Positions 1-8,615 of a DNA stretch of 64,000 nucleotides are shown piece after piece (positions within the stretch are counted from its first letter, which is position 1; each line of letters starts with the position of its first letter). The DNA lies in assembly GCF_041320705.1 (NCBI RefSeq), contig NZ_JBGGTQ010000001.1:186001-250000 (forward strand), given 5' to 3'. The notes beneath the pieces are model-generated. The model was given only the letters and a program-made list of their open reading frames with translations. It did no database searches and was not told the DNA's origin. The stretch is from Kineococcus mangrovi (GTDB lineage Bacteria > Actinomycetota > Actinomycetes > Actinomycetales > Kineococcaceae). Both the position numbers and the translations under genes were made by a program.

Positions 1-25
1 GCTGACGGCGCACCGCAGGACGACG

Positions 26-61
26 AGGGCCCGGTCCCGCCACCCGGCGGGCCGGGCCCTT
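26..61. terminator. GC-rich hairpin, probable terminator
   Basis: Positions 26-34 pair perfectly with 52-60, and 36-41 pair with 46-51 around a 4-nt loop with one bulged base. The hairpin probably ends a gene lying left of the window or the RDD gene on the minus strand. Positions 1-169 hold nothing else I can support. Confidence 0.55.
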
Positions 62-169
62 CCTCGCGTCCCCGGGTCCCCCGGCGCCCCGCACCGGCTC
101 GACTCGCCACGGGTTCGGGCACGAGGTCACCCCGCGCCGTCGACCGGGCCGCGCGGGCCGGGACGGGCG

Positions 170-613
170 TCAGCGCCGGACGACGACCACGCCGGTCACC
201 TTGTCGTGCAGGCCCCGCCGGTCGGCGTCGAACACGACGGCGGGGATCACGAGCGTCAGCAGCAGCGCCCGCAGCGCCCCCATCGCCGGGCCCACGGGCC
301 GGCCGTCGAGGCGCCGCACCGCGATCCCGGTGACGGCGTGCCCGATGCTCATCCCGATCGTGGACACGAGCAGCAGGTGCATGACGAAGAAGACGAGCAG
401 CGGCCCGAGGTCGCGACCGAGCCCGTCCAGGACGGTGCGGGCGACGAGGGTCGCGACGATCCAGTCCACGACGAGGCCGAGGACGCGCCGACCCCAGCCG
501 GCGACCGAGCCAGAGCCGGTGGCGGGCAGCCCGAGCCGCACCCCCGGTGGCTGGACGGGCGGGTCCGCCGGGTCCGGGTCGGGACTCCTGCGCGTCGTCC
601 GGTCGGCCACCAC
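170..613 (-). CDS. RDD family membrane protein
   Basis: The 147-residue protein has a proline-rich N-terminus (about 1-35), then hydrophobic stretches at about 38-60, 68-95 and 108-128. The RDD signature is degenerate: the region beginning RRVLGLVVDWIVA stands in the usual RxxAxxID position and the tail holds a D-x-x-T-G segment near the end. RDD proteins are small integral membrane proteins of mostly unknown function. They are often found beside glnA in actinobacteria, which supports the call. Here the gene is divergent from glnA rather than co-directional, so the two share the 182-bp intergenic region. The start is GTG at 613. Confidence 0.7.
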   Translation of the reverse strand: MVADRTTRRSPDPDPADPPVQPPGVRLGLPATGSGSVAGWGRRVLGLVVDWIVATLVARTVLDGLGRDLGPLLVFFVMHLLLVSTIGMSIGHAVTGIAVRRLDGRPVGPAMGALRALLLTLVIPAVVFDADRRGLHDKVTGVVVVRR

Positions 614-688
614 GCCAGCCTACGGGGCGCGTCGCAGGGCAGCCGGAGCCGGCTCCCCGGGGGCCCTGTCGTCGACTTCCGGACGTCG

Positions 689-726
689 GTAAGGTTGCGG
701 AAACGCCGACGTAACAGGTGCGAAAC
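689..726 (+). promoter_or_regulatory. GlnR operator of glnA (a1-b1-a2-b2) with downstream -10
   Basis: The region reads GTAAG-n6-GAAAC-n6-GTAAC-n6-GAAAC with exact 6-nt spacers: boxes at 689-693, 700-704, 711-715 and 722-726. This is the four-box arrangement known for GlnR upstream of actinobacterial glnA. A -10-like TACGGT lies at 737-742, which places the last box over the -35 position as expected for an activator. Transcription would start near 749, leaving a leader of about 47 nt that ends in a GGAG Shine-Dalgarno at 787-790. Confidence 0.85.
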
Positions 727-795
727 ATCGCGCCTCTACGGTCGGCGCGTCCGCGGCGGCTCGACACCCGGGCCGGTTCCGTTCCTGGAGGTTGG

Positions 796-2220
<1,425 letters not shown>

Positions 2221-2226
2221 GGTCCG

Positions 2227-3330
2227 CTAGGCCTCTGACCTGCGTAGACGCCCTGGGCCGTCGTCGCCAGTCCGCAACCAGTCCGCACGAGCGGACAACG
2301 CGGACGCGACGGCGGCCCTTGTCGTGTCATCGGAGTCCGGCCACAGGTGCGCGTAGGTGTCCAGCGTCGTCTTCGCTGAGGCGTGCCGGACCCGCCGCTG
2401 CACCACCTTCACGTCCAGGCCCTGCGAGATGAGCAGCGACGCGAAGTAGTGCCGCAGGTCGTGGAAGCGGAACTCCTCGGGCAGGCCGTCGACCCGGCCG
2501 CGCGCCCGGCGGACGAGACGGTCCAGCGTCCACGTCGGCAGCGGCTCCCCGCGGTCGTTCGTCAGCAGCGTCTGCCCCGGCCACCGCTCGACGTGCGGCG
2601 CCAGGAAGTCCTCGACGAGCTCGCGCGGGATCGGCACCGGCCACCTCGAGGACTCCGTCTTCAGCGGCAGCCCGCCGGCCTGCACCGCCGGCGTGACGAC
2701 GCCGCGCAGGAAGTCGACATCCGAGACCCGCAGCCCCACCGCCTCCGCGGTGCGCAGCCCCACCATCCCCCCGAGCAGGACCGCGACGCGCTGACGCTCG
2801 GGGAACGCCTCGTACAGGGCCCAGACCTGCTCCGTGGTGGCGACGTAGGCCCGCTGCTCCCCCGCCTTCGGTGACGTCCGCCTCGAGCACGGCGACCGCG
2901 GCACGATCCCGTCGTGCACCGCGTCGGAGAAGACCTGCGCCAGCCGCCCGTGCAGCGCGTAGACGTAGCTGGCCGACAGCCCCTCGGCCTGCAGACGAGC
3001 CAGCCATGACCTGACGTGCGACGGCCGGACGTCCGCCAGGCGCATGGGTCCGAACTCGGCGACGATCCGGGCCAGGTGCACCTCGGCCTGACGGACGGTG
3101 CTGGCCCGGTTGCCGGCGTACCCGTTGCGCCACGTCGTGCACCACTCGGCCACGCTCACCCGTGCCGTCTTCGGGTCGACGTAGGTGCCGGTGACCACCG
3201 CGGCCGACACCTCATCGAGCCAGCGCTGCGCATCGACCTTCCGCTCGAAGTGCCGCGCGTGCTCCTTGCCTGCGACGTCCCGGTAGCGGGCACGCCAGAC
3301 GCCGTCCGGCCGCCGCCTGACGCTGCTCAT
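2227..3330 (-). CDS. Tyrosine integrase
   Basis: This 367-residue site-specific recombinase presumably catalyses integration at and excision from glnA. An Arm-type N-terminal region (about 1-60) is followed by a SAM-like core-binding domain (about 60-150) and a catalytic domain. Visible catalytic residues are Arg193 in VGLRTAEAVGL, the HDLRH box at about 290-294, and the nucleophile Tyr326 in DTYAHL. The gene reads toward attL, with its stop 6 nt from the stop of glnA. Its ATG overlaps the stop of the upstream repressor gene by 4 nt (ATGA), so repressor and integrase are probably co-transcribed. Any transcription running past glnA would be antisense to it. Confidence 0.94.
   Translation of the reverse strand: MSSVRRRPDGVWRARYRDVAGKEHARHFERKVDAQRWLDEVSAAVVTGTYVDPKTARVSVAEWCTTWRNGYAGNRASTVRQAEVHLARIVAEFGPMRLADVRPSHVRSWLARLQAEGLSASYVYALHGRLAQVFSDAVHDGIVPRSPCSRRTSPKAGEQRAYVATTEQVWALYEAFPERQRVAVLLGGMVGLRTAEAVGLRVSDVDFLRGVVTPAVQAGGLPLKTESSRWPVPIPRELVEDFLAPHVERWPGQTLLTNDRGEPLPTWTLDRLVRRARGRVDGLPEEFRFHDLRHYFASLLISQGLDVKVVQRRVRHASAKTTLDTYAHLWPDSDDTTRAAVASALSARADWLRTGDDGPGRLRRSEA
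2269..2287 (+). repeat. Left pair of AGTCCGCA repeats (candidate integrase arm sites)
   Basis: AGTCCGCA occurs at 2269-2276 and 2280-2287, exactly 11 bp apart. The same pair with the same phasing occurs near attR at 11602-11620. Helically phased direct repeats flanking the core are typical of arm-type sites bound by the N-terminal domain of tyrosine integrases. They lie inside the last codons of the integrase gene. A TGACCTGCG at 2236-2244 is matched in inverted orientation at 11670-11678. Confidence 0.6.
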
Positions 3331-3914
3331 GCTCGCTCGCGGCGCCGCGCTCGGTTGTCCGCTGACTCCTGCTCAGCCCCGGGCCGCATGAGCTGGACCA
3401 GCGCCTCCCAGGTCTGCACCAGGTGTTCGAGGTGGTCCGTAGTTGTCGCGTCCGCCAGGCGGGGTCGAGCTTGTTCGTGGTCCAGGCAGCTCGCCAGCGC
3501 GTTCCGCCAGTTGTTCCCCTCGGGAACCGCTGCGCCACTGTCGGCCTGGTCGAGGACCCCCCGGTTCGCCTCGTACGCCTCGTCTACCGCTCGGCGTGCT
3601 TCGGCGATCGCGCCGGCTGCAGCGCGATTTGCCGACCGCGCTGCGAGCAGCCGTGTCTCGGGTCCCGCGAACAACTCCCCCACCGACACATCGAAGACCT
3701 CAGCAAGAGCAGCTACCTCCTCCGCGTCGATGCGGCGCCGAGGGGAACCGTTCTCGATCTTGTAGATCGCGGACTGGTTGATGGGGCACCCCACCGCGGT
3801 CATGTGCTGGGCCAGCGTTTCGTAGGACCACCCCCGCTGCTCTCGCTCCGCCTTCATCCAGGCGACGAGCCTGTCGTGCACACCAGCGGTTCGGGGTGCG
3901 TTCTGTCGCGGCAT
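3327..3914 (-). CDS. XRE-family repressor of the element
   Basis: This is a 195-residue DNA-binding protein. A Cro/CI-type helix-turn-helix covers about residues 14-75, with WSYETLAQHM, the recognition-helix region NQSAIYKIENGSPRR and the closing segment VAALAEVFDVSVGELF. The C-terminal 110 residues are charged and probably helical, with no peptidase motif, so self-cleavage like LexA/CI is unlikely. It is divergent from the excisionase-led operon and upstream of the integrase, the usual place for a lysogeny or satellite master repressor. Its target is presumably the 3915-4028 intergenic region. AGGAAGGAG precedes the ATG. Confidence 0.85.
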   Translation of the reverse strand: MPRQNAPRTAGVHDRLVAWMKAEREQRGWSYETLAQHMTAVGCPINQSAIYKIENGSPRRRIDAEEVAALAEVFDVSVGELFAGPETRLLAARSANRAAAGAIAEARRAVDEAYEANRGVLDQADSGAAVPEGNNWRNALASCLDHEQARPRLADATTTDHLEHLVQTWEALVQLMRPGAEQESADNRARRRERA

Positions 3915-3941
3915 CTCAACTCCTTCCTAAGTAGAACAGTG

Positions 3942-3970
3942 ACGCTAGTCGCGTTGGCTTGACGCAGCAA
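3942..3970 (-). promoter_or_regulatory. Candidate promoter for repressor-integrase; divergent control region
   Basis: On the minus strand TTGCTG (3970-3965) and TAGCGT (3947-3942) are separated by exactly 17 nt, 28 nt upstream of the repressor ATG. A plus-strand TTGACG sits at 3959-3964 but lacks a convincing -10. The whole 114-bp gap (3915-4028) is the only divergent promoter region in the left half of the element. I could not identify an obvious repressor palindrome in it. Confidence 0.4.
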
Positions 3971-4028
3971 GCCACATCGGCCACTCTTCCAACCAGCACG
4001 TCGAGGACTTCACCGGAAGGAAGAGCCC

Positions 4029-4250
4029 ATGCCGGCACCCGAACTCCCCCCGCCCACCCTTCACACTCTGCTGACCACTGCTGACGTCGCGCGCATCGCC
4101 CGGACCGGCGAGTCCACCGTTCGCTACTGGCGGCACCTCGGGACCGGCCCCCGCGGGTTCAAGGTGGGCCGCCGCGTGCTGTACCGCCCGGCCGACGTCG
4201 AGGCGTGGCTGCAGGCTCAAGAGGCCGCAGACGCGGGGGGTGCCGCCTGA
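4029..4250 (+). CDS. Small MerR/HTH_17-type excisionase-like protein
   Basis: The 73-residue protein has the layout of AlpA/Xis proteins of actinobacterial elements: LTTADVARIARTGESTVRYWRHLGTGPRGFKVGRRVLYRPADVEAWLQAQ, a winged helix-turn-helix with the R-x-L-Y wing and the terminal D-V-E-x-W-L. Family knowledge makes it a recombination directionality factor or an activator of the downstream operon. It is the first gene of the rightward operon, divergent from the repressor, with GGAAGG upstream of its ATG. Its stop overlaps the next start (TGATG). Confidence 0.82.
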   Translation: MPAPELPPPTLHTLLTTADVARIARTGESTVRYWRHLGTGPRGFKVGRRVLYRPADVEAWLQAQEAADAGGAA

Positions 4251-4546
4251 TGACCCACAACACGACGGCGGCGGCCCCCGCCACAGGGACCGCCGCCGAG
4301 AAGTCGAACCGCCACCAAGCCGCCGACGGGACCAGCATCGCACCGGGCACCGACTGCGTCGACCTGCTCGGCATCGTGTCCGGCGCCCTGGTCGTCGTCG
4401 TCAAGCTCGACGGCGACCACTACCGCCGCAGGACCTTCCTGACCCTCAAGGCCGCCGAACGCGCCGTCGAGCGCGCCCAGGCCCGCGGCCACCAGGCCGA
4501 GGTGGTCCTGTGCTCACTGCAGCCGGTCGAGGGAGGTTCCCTGTGA
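4250..4546 (+). CDS. Small element protein of unknown function
   Basis: This 98-residue protein is unrecognised. The N-terminal 30 residues are rich in Ala/Thr and probably disordered. Residues about 35-95 look folded: CVDLLGIVSGALVVVVKLDGDHYRRRTF, then a helix LKAAERAVERAQARGHQAEVVLCSL. The alternation of beta strand and helix suggests a small alpha/beta domain. ATG at 4250 overlaps the preceding stop by one base, which indicates translational coupling. It sits between the excisionase and the DUF3987 gene, a slot that usually holds accessory replication or regulation genes. Confidence 0.65.
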   Translation: MTHNTTAAAPATGTAAEKSNRHQAADGTSIAPGTDCVDLLGIVSGALVVVVKLDGDHYRRRTFLTLKAAERAVERAQARGHQAEVVLCSLQPVEGGSL

Positions 4547-4761
4547 ACCGCCGCGACCTGGACAAGCTCGCCCGCCGGCTCGACGTCGACGTGCACCTGC
4601 TCGAAGTCCACGAACCCTCCGGCGTCGTCCTCGTCCTGGACGACGGCACCGACCCTCACCGGGCCTACCGACTGCAGGTCGCTGCGGCGCAGCAGATCAC
4701 GCTGCCCCGACACGTCGAGGCCGGATCGAAGAACCCGACGCGACAGGGAGGCGCGGCATGA
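4543..4761 (+). CDS. Small element protein of unknown function
   Basis: The predicted product has 72 residues and starts at GTG 4543 (NRRDLDKLARRLDVDVHLLE), overlapping the previous stop by 4 nt (GTGA) with GAGGGAGG just upstream. The N-terminal helix is followed by VVLVLDDGTDPHRAYRLQ, which looks like two strands. No family is recognised. The overlap with genes on both sides and preserved reading frame argue that it is expressed. Confidence 0.6.
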   Translation: MNRRDLDKLARRLDVDVHLLEVHEPSGVVLVLDDGTDPHRAYRLQVAAAQQITLPRHVEAGSKNPTRQGGAA

Positions 4762-5099
4762 TCCCCGGCGACTGGATCAGGCCCACCTGCGGACGGCTGC
4801 CCCTGGGTCGGACCCCCGACGGTGACTGGATCGAAACCCTCGACATGGCCACTGCCACCCCGGCCGCTCAGGCGACCGTCGACCTGTACGCCTCCCTGGC
4901 CTACGAACTCGGGTTCCACGCCGGACGTCGCGCCCAGGTCGATGAGTTCTACGGCCCGATGGCACAGGCCGCGGCAGACACCATGCGGCGCACCGCATCC
5001 CAACCCAGCTACGCGGAACTGTGGGACCGGCGCGGACGTCCTGACGTCGCCGACCGCGTCCGCCGAGACCAGGCCCAGCGATACCGGGAGGCCAGCTGA
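4758..5099 (+). CDS. Element protein of unknown function
   Basis: This 113-residue protein is unrecognised. It has a short N-terminal region with two tryptophans (DWIRP, GDWIET), a helical middle with ATPAAQATVDLYASLAYELGFHAGRRAQ, and a basic C-terminal helix ending DQAQRYREAS. The ATG at 4758 overlaps the previous stop (ATGA), and its stop shares one base with the start of the DUF3987 gene, so it lies in a fully coupled gene chain. Confidence 0.62.
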   Translation: MIPGDWIRPTCGRLPLGRTPDGDWIETLDMATATPAAQATVDLYASLAYELGFHAGRRAQVDEFYGPMAQAAADTMRRTASQPSYAELWDRRGRPDVADRVRRDQAQRYREAS

Positions 5100-6826
5100 T
5101 GAACACCGAGGCCTACGACGGCCCCGTCCCCGACCCCTGGGGCAACCCCCCGGTCCACGACGCCGGCGGCCCCCTGATCCCGCTGAGCCAACCGCGCGCG
5201 ACCAGGGAGTTCCCGGCGCACACGCTGCCGGACTGGGCCGCCCCCTTCGTTCAGTCCCTCACCGTCGCCACCCAGGTCCCGTCGGCCCTCGTCGGCGGCC
5301 TGGTCCTGGGCGCCCTGGCCGTCGTCGCCGGCGGCCGGGCCGAGCTGCAGATTCGCCCCGGCTGGCGCGAACCCCTCAACGTCTTCGTCGCCCCCGTCCT
5401 GCCCCCGGCCACCCGCAAGAGCCCCGTCTTCAAGGCCGTGCTCGCCCCGTTGTACGAGGTCGAGCGCGAGCTGGTCGCCCAGGCGCTGCCGGTCATCCTG
5501 GAGGCCCGCACCGCCAAGGAGGTCGCCGACGGGCAGGCCGAGGCCGCGCGCCGCAAGGCGTCCAAGGCCCACCCGGGCGACGCCGACGCCCTGGCCGACG
5601 CCCTGGCTGCTGCCGAGACGGCTGCCGGGCTCACCGTTCCGCCCGAGCCGCGGTACTTCGCCGACGACGCGACCCCCGAGGCCGTGGCCGCCCTGCTCGC
5701 CCGTCACGGCGGGCGGCTGAGCATCGCTTCGGCCGAGGGCGGGTTCTTCGAGCTGATCGGCGGCCGGTACTCCAACGGGGTCGCCAACCTCGACACCGTC
5801 CTGAAGGCCTACTCCGGTGACCCCATCCGCGTCGACCGCCGCGGCCGGGATCCCGAGTACGTCAACGACCCCGCACTCAACCTCGTCCTGACCGTCCAGC
5901 CCGACGTCCTGCGGGCCGTCGGGTCCAACCCCACCATGGGCGGCCGGGGCCTGCTGGCCCGGTTCTGGTTCCTCCTGCCCCCCTCCACCGTCGGACGCCG
6001 TCGCATCGCAGCCGACCCCGTCCCTGCCCAGGTGAGCACCGGCTACGCCGCCCAGCTGCGCCACCTCGCGCTGGACCTGGCCCGCTGGGAGTCCGACCGC
6101 TGCCTCCTGCAGCTGTCCGCTGACGCCGAGGCCGTCTTCCGGGCCGAGGAGGCTCGCGTCGAGCCGCAGCTGGCCCCCGGGGAAGCCCTGGCCACGTCCG
6201 CGAACCTGCAGGCCTGGGGCGGCAAGCTCATGGGCTCCACCGCCCGGCTCGTCGGTCTGCTGCACGTCGCCGAGCACGGCAGCGATCAGACCCTCGTGCA
6301 GGCCGAGACCGTCCAGCGGGCCATCGTCCTGGCGCGCTGGCTGACCGAGCACGCCCTGGAGGCCTATCGGGCGATGCGCGCCAACCCCGCCGACGCCAAC
6401 GCCGAGCGCGTCCTGGTCAACCTCCGCCGGCGCCAGCTGCGGCAGTTCTCCGTGCGCGACCTGAAGGTGTCGGTGGCTGATGACCTGCGAGACGACGAGG
6501 TACTTCGTCCGGCCCTGGCCGTCCTGGTCGAGCACGGCCACATCTGGCGCCTGGAGGAGGACCAGCAGCGCACCGGCCGGCCCCGCTCCCCGCGGTACGC
6601 CGTCCATCCCGATGCGCTGTCCGACCCTGCCGAATCGCCCACAGAACACACCAAACCCCCGGCCGGGGCGCCTTCTGTGTGTTCTGTGGGCGATTCGCAG
6701 CCCTACGACAACGCCGCCGAGACGTGGGAGCCGGGGGAACCGCCCCCGCTGGAGGAGTGGCGCCCCGTCCTGGACCGAGACCGCAGGACGCCCACACAAC
6801 CCACAGACCAGGGTGACGCCGCGTGA
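5099..6826 (+). CDS. DUF3987 (YfjI-type) replication-associated protein
   Basis: The 575-residue protein matches the DUF3987 layout. It has the N-terminal FPAHTLPDWAAPFV segment; a degenerate Walker A, PPATRKSPVFK, with Lys107-Ser108; the EGGFFELIGGRYSNG..NLDTVLKAYSGD block around 215-245; VQPDVLRAV; GRGLLARFWFLLP; and AWGGKLMGSTARLVGLLHVAE around 375-395. Family members occur in prophages and integrative elements in the position of a helicase or primase. Replication of this element is the likely role, by inference. Residues about 430-500 form a winged-helix-like region. The tail (about 505-575) is low-complexity and its codons contain a 21-bp inverted repeat that may be a replication site. 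Confidence 0.85.
   Translation: MNTEAYDGPVPDPWGNPPVHDAGGPLIPLSQPRATREFPAHTLPDWAAPFVQSLTVATQVPSALVGGLVLGALAVVAGGRAELQIRPGWREPLNVFVAPVLPPATRKSPVFKAVLAPLYEVERELVAQALPVILEARTAKEVADGQAEAARRKASKAHPGDADALADALAAAETAAGLTVPPEPRYFADDATPEAVAALLARHGGRLSIASAEGGFFELIGGRYSNGVANLDTVLKAYSGDPIRVDRRGRDPEYVNDPALNLVLTVQPDVLRAVGSNPTMGGRGLLARFWFLLPPSTVGRRRIAADPVPAQVSTGYAAQLRHLALDLARWESDRCLLQLSADAEAVFRAEEARVEPQLAPGEALATSANLQAWGGKLMGSTARLVGLLHVAEHGSDQTLVQAETVQRAIVLARWLTEHALEAYRAMRANPADANAERVLVNLRRRQLRQFSVRDLKVSVADDLRDDEVLRPALAVLVEHGHIWRLEEDQQRTGRPRSPRYAVHPDALSDPAESPTEHTKPPAGAPSVCSVGDSQPYDNAAETWEPGEPPPLEEWRPVLDRDRRTPTQPTDQGDAA
6631..6697. repeat. 21-bp perfect inverted repeat with iteron-like copies
   Basis: Bases 6631-6651 are perfectly complementary to 6677-6697 with a 25-nt spacer that itself contains a CCCCGGCCGGGG palindrome. 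The motif CGCCCACA(G/C)AAC in the arms recurs in direct orientation at about 6790-6800. The site lies in the disordered tail of the DUF3987 protein. There is no T-run, so a terminator is unlikely. A binding site or origin for the element is the best guess. Confidence 0.6.
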
Positions 6827-7011
6827 GCCGGGCCGTCCGCCTCAGCCAGCAGTACGCCGCGGCGTGGATCACCTACCCCGACGGCCGGCACCACCCCTGG
6901 CTCCTGGAGCTCGGGCCCAGCTTCGACGGCCTGCTCGTCGGCACGTCGTTCGAGGTCCCCGACGGCCCACCACCACCTACACCCCCGCGCCCTCCAGGAG
7001 ACCGCCCGTGA
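6823..7011 (+). CDS. Small element protein of unknown function
   Basis: The 62-residue product starts at GTG 6823 and overlaps the stop of the DUF3987 gene (GTGA). It begins SRAVRLSQQYAAAWITYPDGRHHPW and carries a proline-rich tail. The folded part of about 45 residues has strand-like segments. No family is recognised, and the ribosome-binding site is weak, so translation probably depends on coupling. Confidence 0.5.
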   Translation: MSRAVRLSQQYAAAWITYPDGRHHPWLLELGPSFDGLLVGTSFEVPDGPPPPTPPRPPGDRP

Positions 7012-7178
7012 TCCCTGACCCCACCACCTGGACCCCCGACGACTGGGCCGTCTTCGACGACTGGGCCGGCGGCTGGTCCCGCTGCATCGGCCGCACCAGC
7101 GGCGGGCGCCGCTGCCTCACCCGCGTCGCCACCCCCGGCAGCTACTGCCACCGCCACGCCCACCAGGCCTACCAGTGA
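7008..7178 (+). CDS. 56-residue Cys/His protein, possible zinc-binding
   Basis: The start is GTG 7008, with CCAGGAG upstream and overlap with the previous stop. An acidic, tryptophan-rich N-terminus (TWTPDDWAVFDDWAGGW) precedes C-x8-C-x10-C-x-H-x-H at about residues 27-52 (CIGRTSGGRRC ... YCHRHAH). Short proteins with this C..GRRC..A..G..C..H pattern are common in actinobacterial phages and plasmids and probably bind zinc. The role is unknown; DNA binding or anti-host regulation is possible. Confidence 0.55.
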   Translation: MIPDPTTWTPDDWAVFDDWAGGWSRCIGRTSGGRRCLTRVATPGSYCHRHAHQAYQ

Positions 7179-7189
7179 CCGGAGACCCC

Positions 7190-7312
7190 GTGCTCGAGAC
7201 CGATCCCCGTCCCGACCCCGCCGTCGTGCGCGAACTCGACGGCGACGAAGACCTCCACGAGCCCCACGACGACGTCCACGACGCACACCACCTCCCCGGG
7301 AGGACCGCGTGA
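7190..7312 (+). CDS. Very small acidic protein (tentative)
   Basis: This 40-residue frame starts at GTG 7190 with GGAG 5 nt upstream; an alternative GTG at 7175 overlaps the previous stop. The product is strongly acidic with a histidine/aspartate run (DLHEPHDDVHDAHH). Evidence is only the gap-filling position in the coupled chain, the plausible ribosome-binding site, and the overlap of its stop with the next GTG. Confidence 0.38.
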   Translation: MLETDPRPDPAVVRELDGDEDLHEPHDDVHDAHHLPGRTA

Positions 7313-7749
7313 CCACCGACCTGCTCACCACCTGGCCTTGGCCGGCCACCCTCACCGTCACCGCCCTGCACGCCAGCGCCACCTGGCCCACCGACACCAC
7401 CTACGGCACCCCCGATCACCACCACTGGCCCACCGACCACCCCCTGCTGCTCGTCCTGGACGTCGAGCACCGCGGCACCACCATCGACGTTCACCTCGGC
7501 CCCGGCCTCGACGACGGCCAGCCCGGCGGCCCCGTCCGTCTCGGCGGACACCGCCTGCCCACCATCGAGGCGGCCCTGCCCGCCGACCCCACCTGCGCCC
7601 CCGAGCGCGAACTGCTGCACCGCCTGCACGGGTTCATCGTCGGCGTCACCACCACCCCTGTCCGCGGCCGGCTGGCCCAGCTCACCGCCACGCTGCACGC
7701 CGGCGCCGCCGACCGCCTCGCCCACGAGCTGCAGCAGTGGGGACGGTGA
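7309..7749 (+). CDS. Element protein of unknown function
   Basis: This 146-residue protein is unrecognised. The start GTG 7309 overlaps the preceding stop (GTGA). The N-terminal half is rich in Thr, Trp and His (WPWPATLTVTALHASATWP). Strands HPLLLVLDVEHRGTTIDVHL follow, then a helical C-terminus (LAQLTATLHAGAADRLAHELQQWG). It is the last gene of the overlapping chain that begins at 4029. A 129-bp gap separates it from the small terminase gene. Confidence 0.58.
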   Translation: MTTDLLTTWPWPATLTVTALHASATWPTDTTYGTPDHHHWPTDHPLLLVLDVEHRGTTIDVHLGPGLDDGQPGGPVRLGGHRLPTIEAALPADPTCAPERELLHRLHGFIVGVTTTPVRGRLAQLTATLHAGAADRLAHELQQWGR

Positions 7750-7878
7750 CCGGCAGGGGGAGGGCCATCGGATCTCTGCCGGGCAGGGCCGGCCACGACC
7801 CGCGCCGGGCGTTTGCACGCAAGCTCAACCCATCGAACCGATTCGGCGATCATGGTTTCGCCACCTGGAGGTGATCAC

Positions 7879-8397
7879 GTGCCCGGACGACTGCCCCTGG
7901 AGCAGAAGCGGGCCCGGGGCCGGCGGCCCGGGACGGACTCGGGGGGCCGCCGGCTGCCCGCTCAGGGCGACCTGGTGGCCCTGCCGGGCGCTGAGGGCGT
8001 CCCTGCGGTGCCTCAGCAGCTCCTGGACGCCGGCAGGGCCCGCTGGAGGCAGGTGTGGGGCCACGCGTCGTGGCTGTCCCCGGCCGCGGACGTGCCGACG
8101 GTGACCCGGCTGTGCGAGCTGGAGGACCTGGTCGAGGCGCTGCGCTCCCAACTCGCCGGGGACGGGGCGATGGTCACCGGCTCAACCGGGCAGCTGCGGA
8201 TGCACCCGGCGTGGGCGGAGATCCGCGCTGTGCTGGACCGGCTGCTGAAGCTGGAGTCGGCGTTGGGCCTGACGCCGGCGGCGCGCTCGGCGCTGGGGGT
8301 CGCGGAGGTGCAGCGTGCCCAGGAGGTTTCCCCGTTGGAGGCGATCTTGACCGAGCACCGGGCGCGTCAGGACGGCGGCGGAGCGCCCGGCGCGTAG
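7879..8397 (+). CDS. P27-type phage small terminase subunit
   Basis: The 172-residue product resembles P27-family TerS proteins. It has a basic N-terminus, a helical block WLSPAADVPTVTRLCELEDLVEALRSQL, the conserved MVTGSTGQLRMHPAWAEIRAVLDRLLKLESALGLTPAARSALG, and a disordered tail. GTG 7879 is preferred over upstream starts because GGAGGTG at 7867-7873 is correctly spaced. TerS recognises the packaging site and partners a large terminase ATPase. No large subunit is encoded in the element, so it would have to work with a helper phage enzyme, as small terminases of staphylococcal pathogenicity islands do. That role is inference. Confidence 0.75.
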   Translation: MPGRLPLEQKRARGRRPGTDSGGRRLPAQGDLVALPGAEGVPAVPQQLLDAGRARWRQVWGHASWLSPAADVPTVTRLCELEDLVEALRSQLAGDGAMVTGSTGQLRMHPAWAEIRAVLDRLLKLESALGLTPAARSALGVAEVQRAQEVSPLEAILTEHRARQDGGGAPGA

Positions 8398-8615
8398 AGT
8401 TCTGCGTGCCGAGTTCGTTCCGGCCGTCGCAGTGACCACTGCCGGTCGACCCCGCCGCCTCCGGGCCGCCGGGTCGTCCCGCCGCCGTCGTGACGCCCCG
8501 TTCGAGCAGCAGGCAGTAGTGGCACCGACGCCGCGTCGAGGGTTCGCAGGCCAGAACCCGGTTCCGCGGCCCGTCGTGCCCGTTCCCCTGTCCCGCAACG
8601 TCCCCGGAGGCTCCC
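8398..8615. other. 218-bp gap between small terminase and capsid genes
   Basis: In complete phages this position holds the large terminase, portal and protease genes. Here I find no gene on either strand with a good start and family signature. A minus-strand fragment contains a CHYC motif but no supported reading frame. The stretch ends with CCGGAGG, the ribosome-binding site of the capsid gene. Confidence 0.6.

Noticed and set aside
718-795. 26-codon N-terminal extension of glnA from a GTG at 718
   Set aside because: The GTG lies inside the GlnR operator, upstream of the predicted transcription start, and the family N-terminus begins at 796.
6631-6697. Inverted repeat in the DUF3987 gene as a terminator
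   Set aside because: It is inside an open coding region followed by overlapping genes and has a 25-nt spacer and no T-run.
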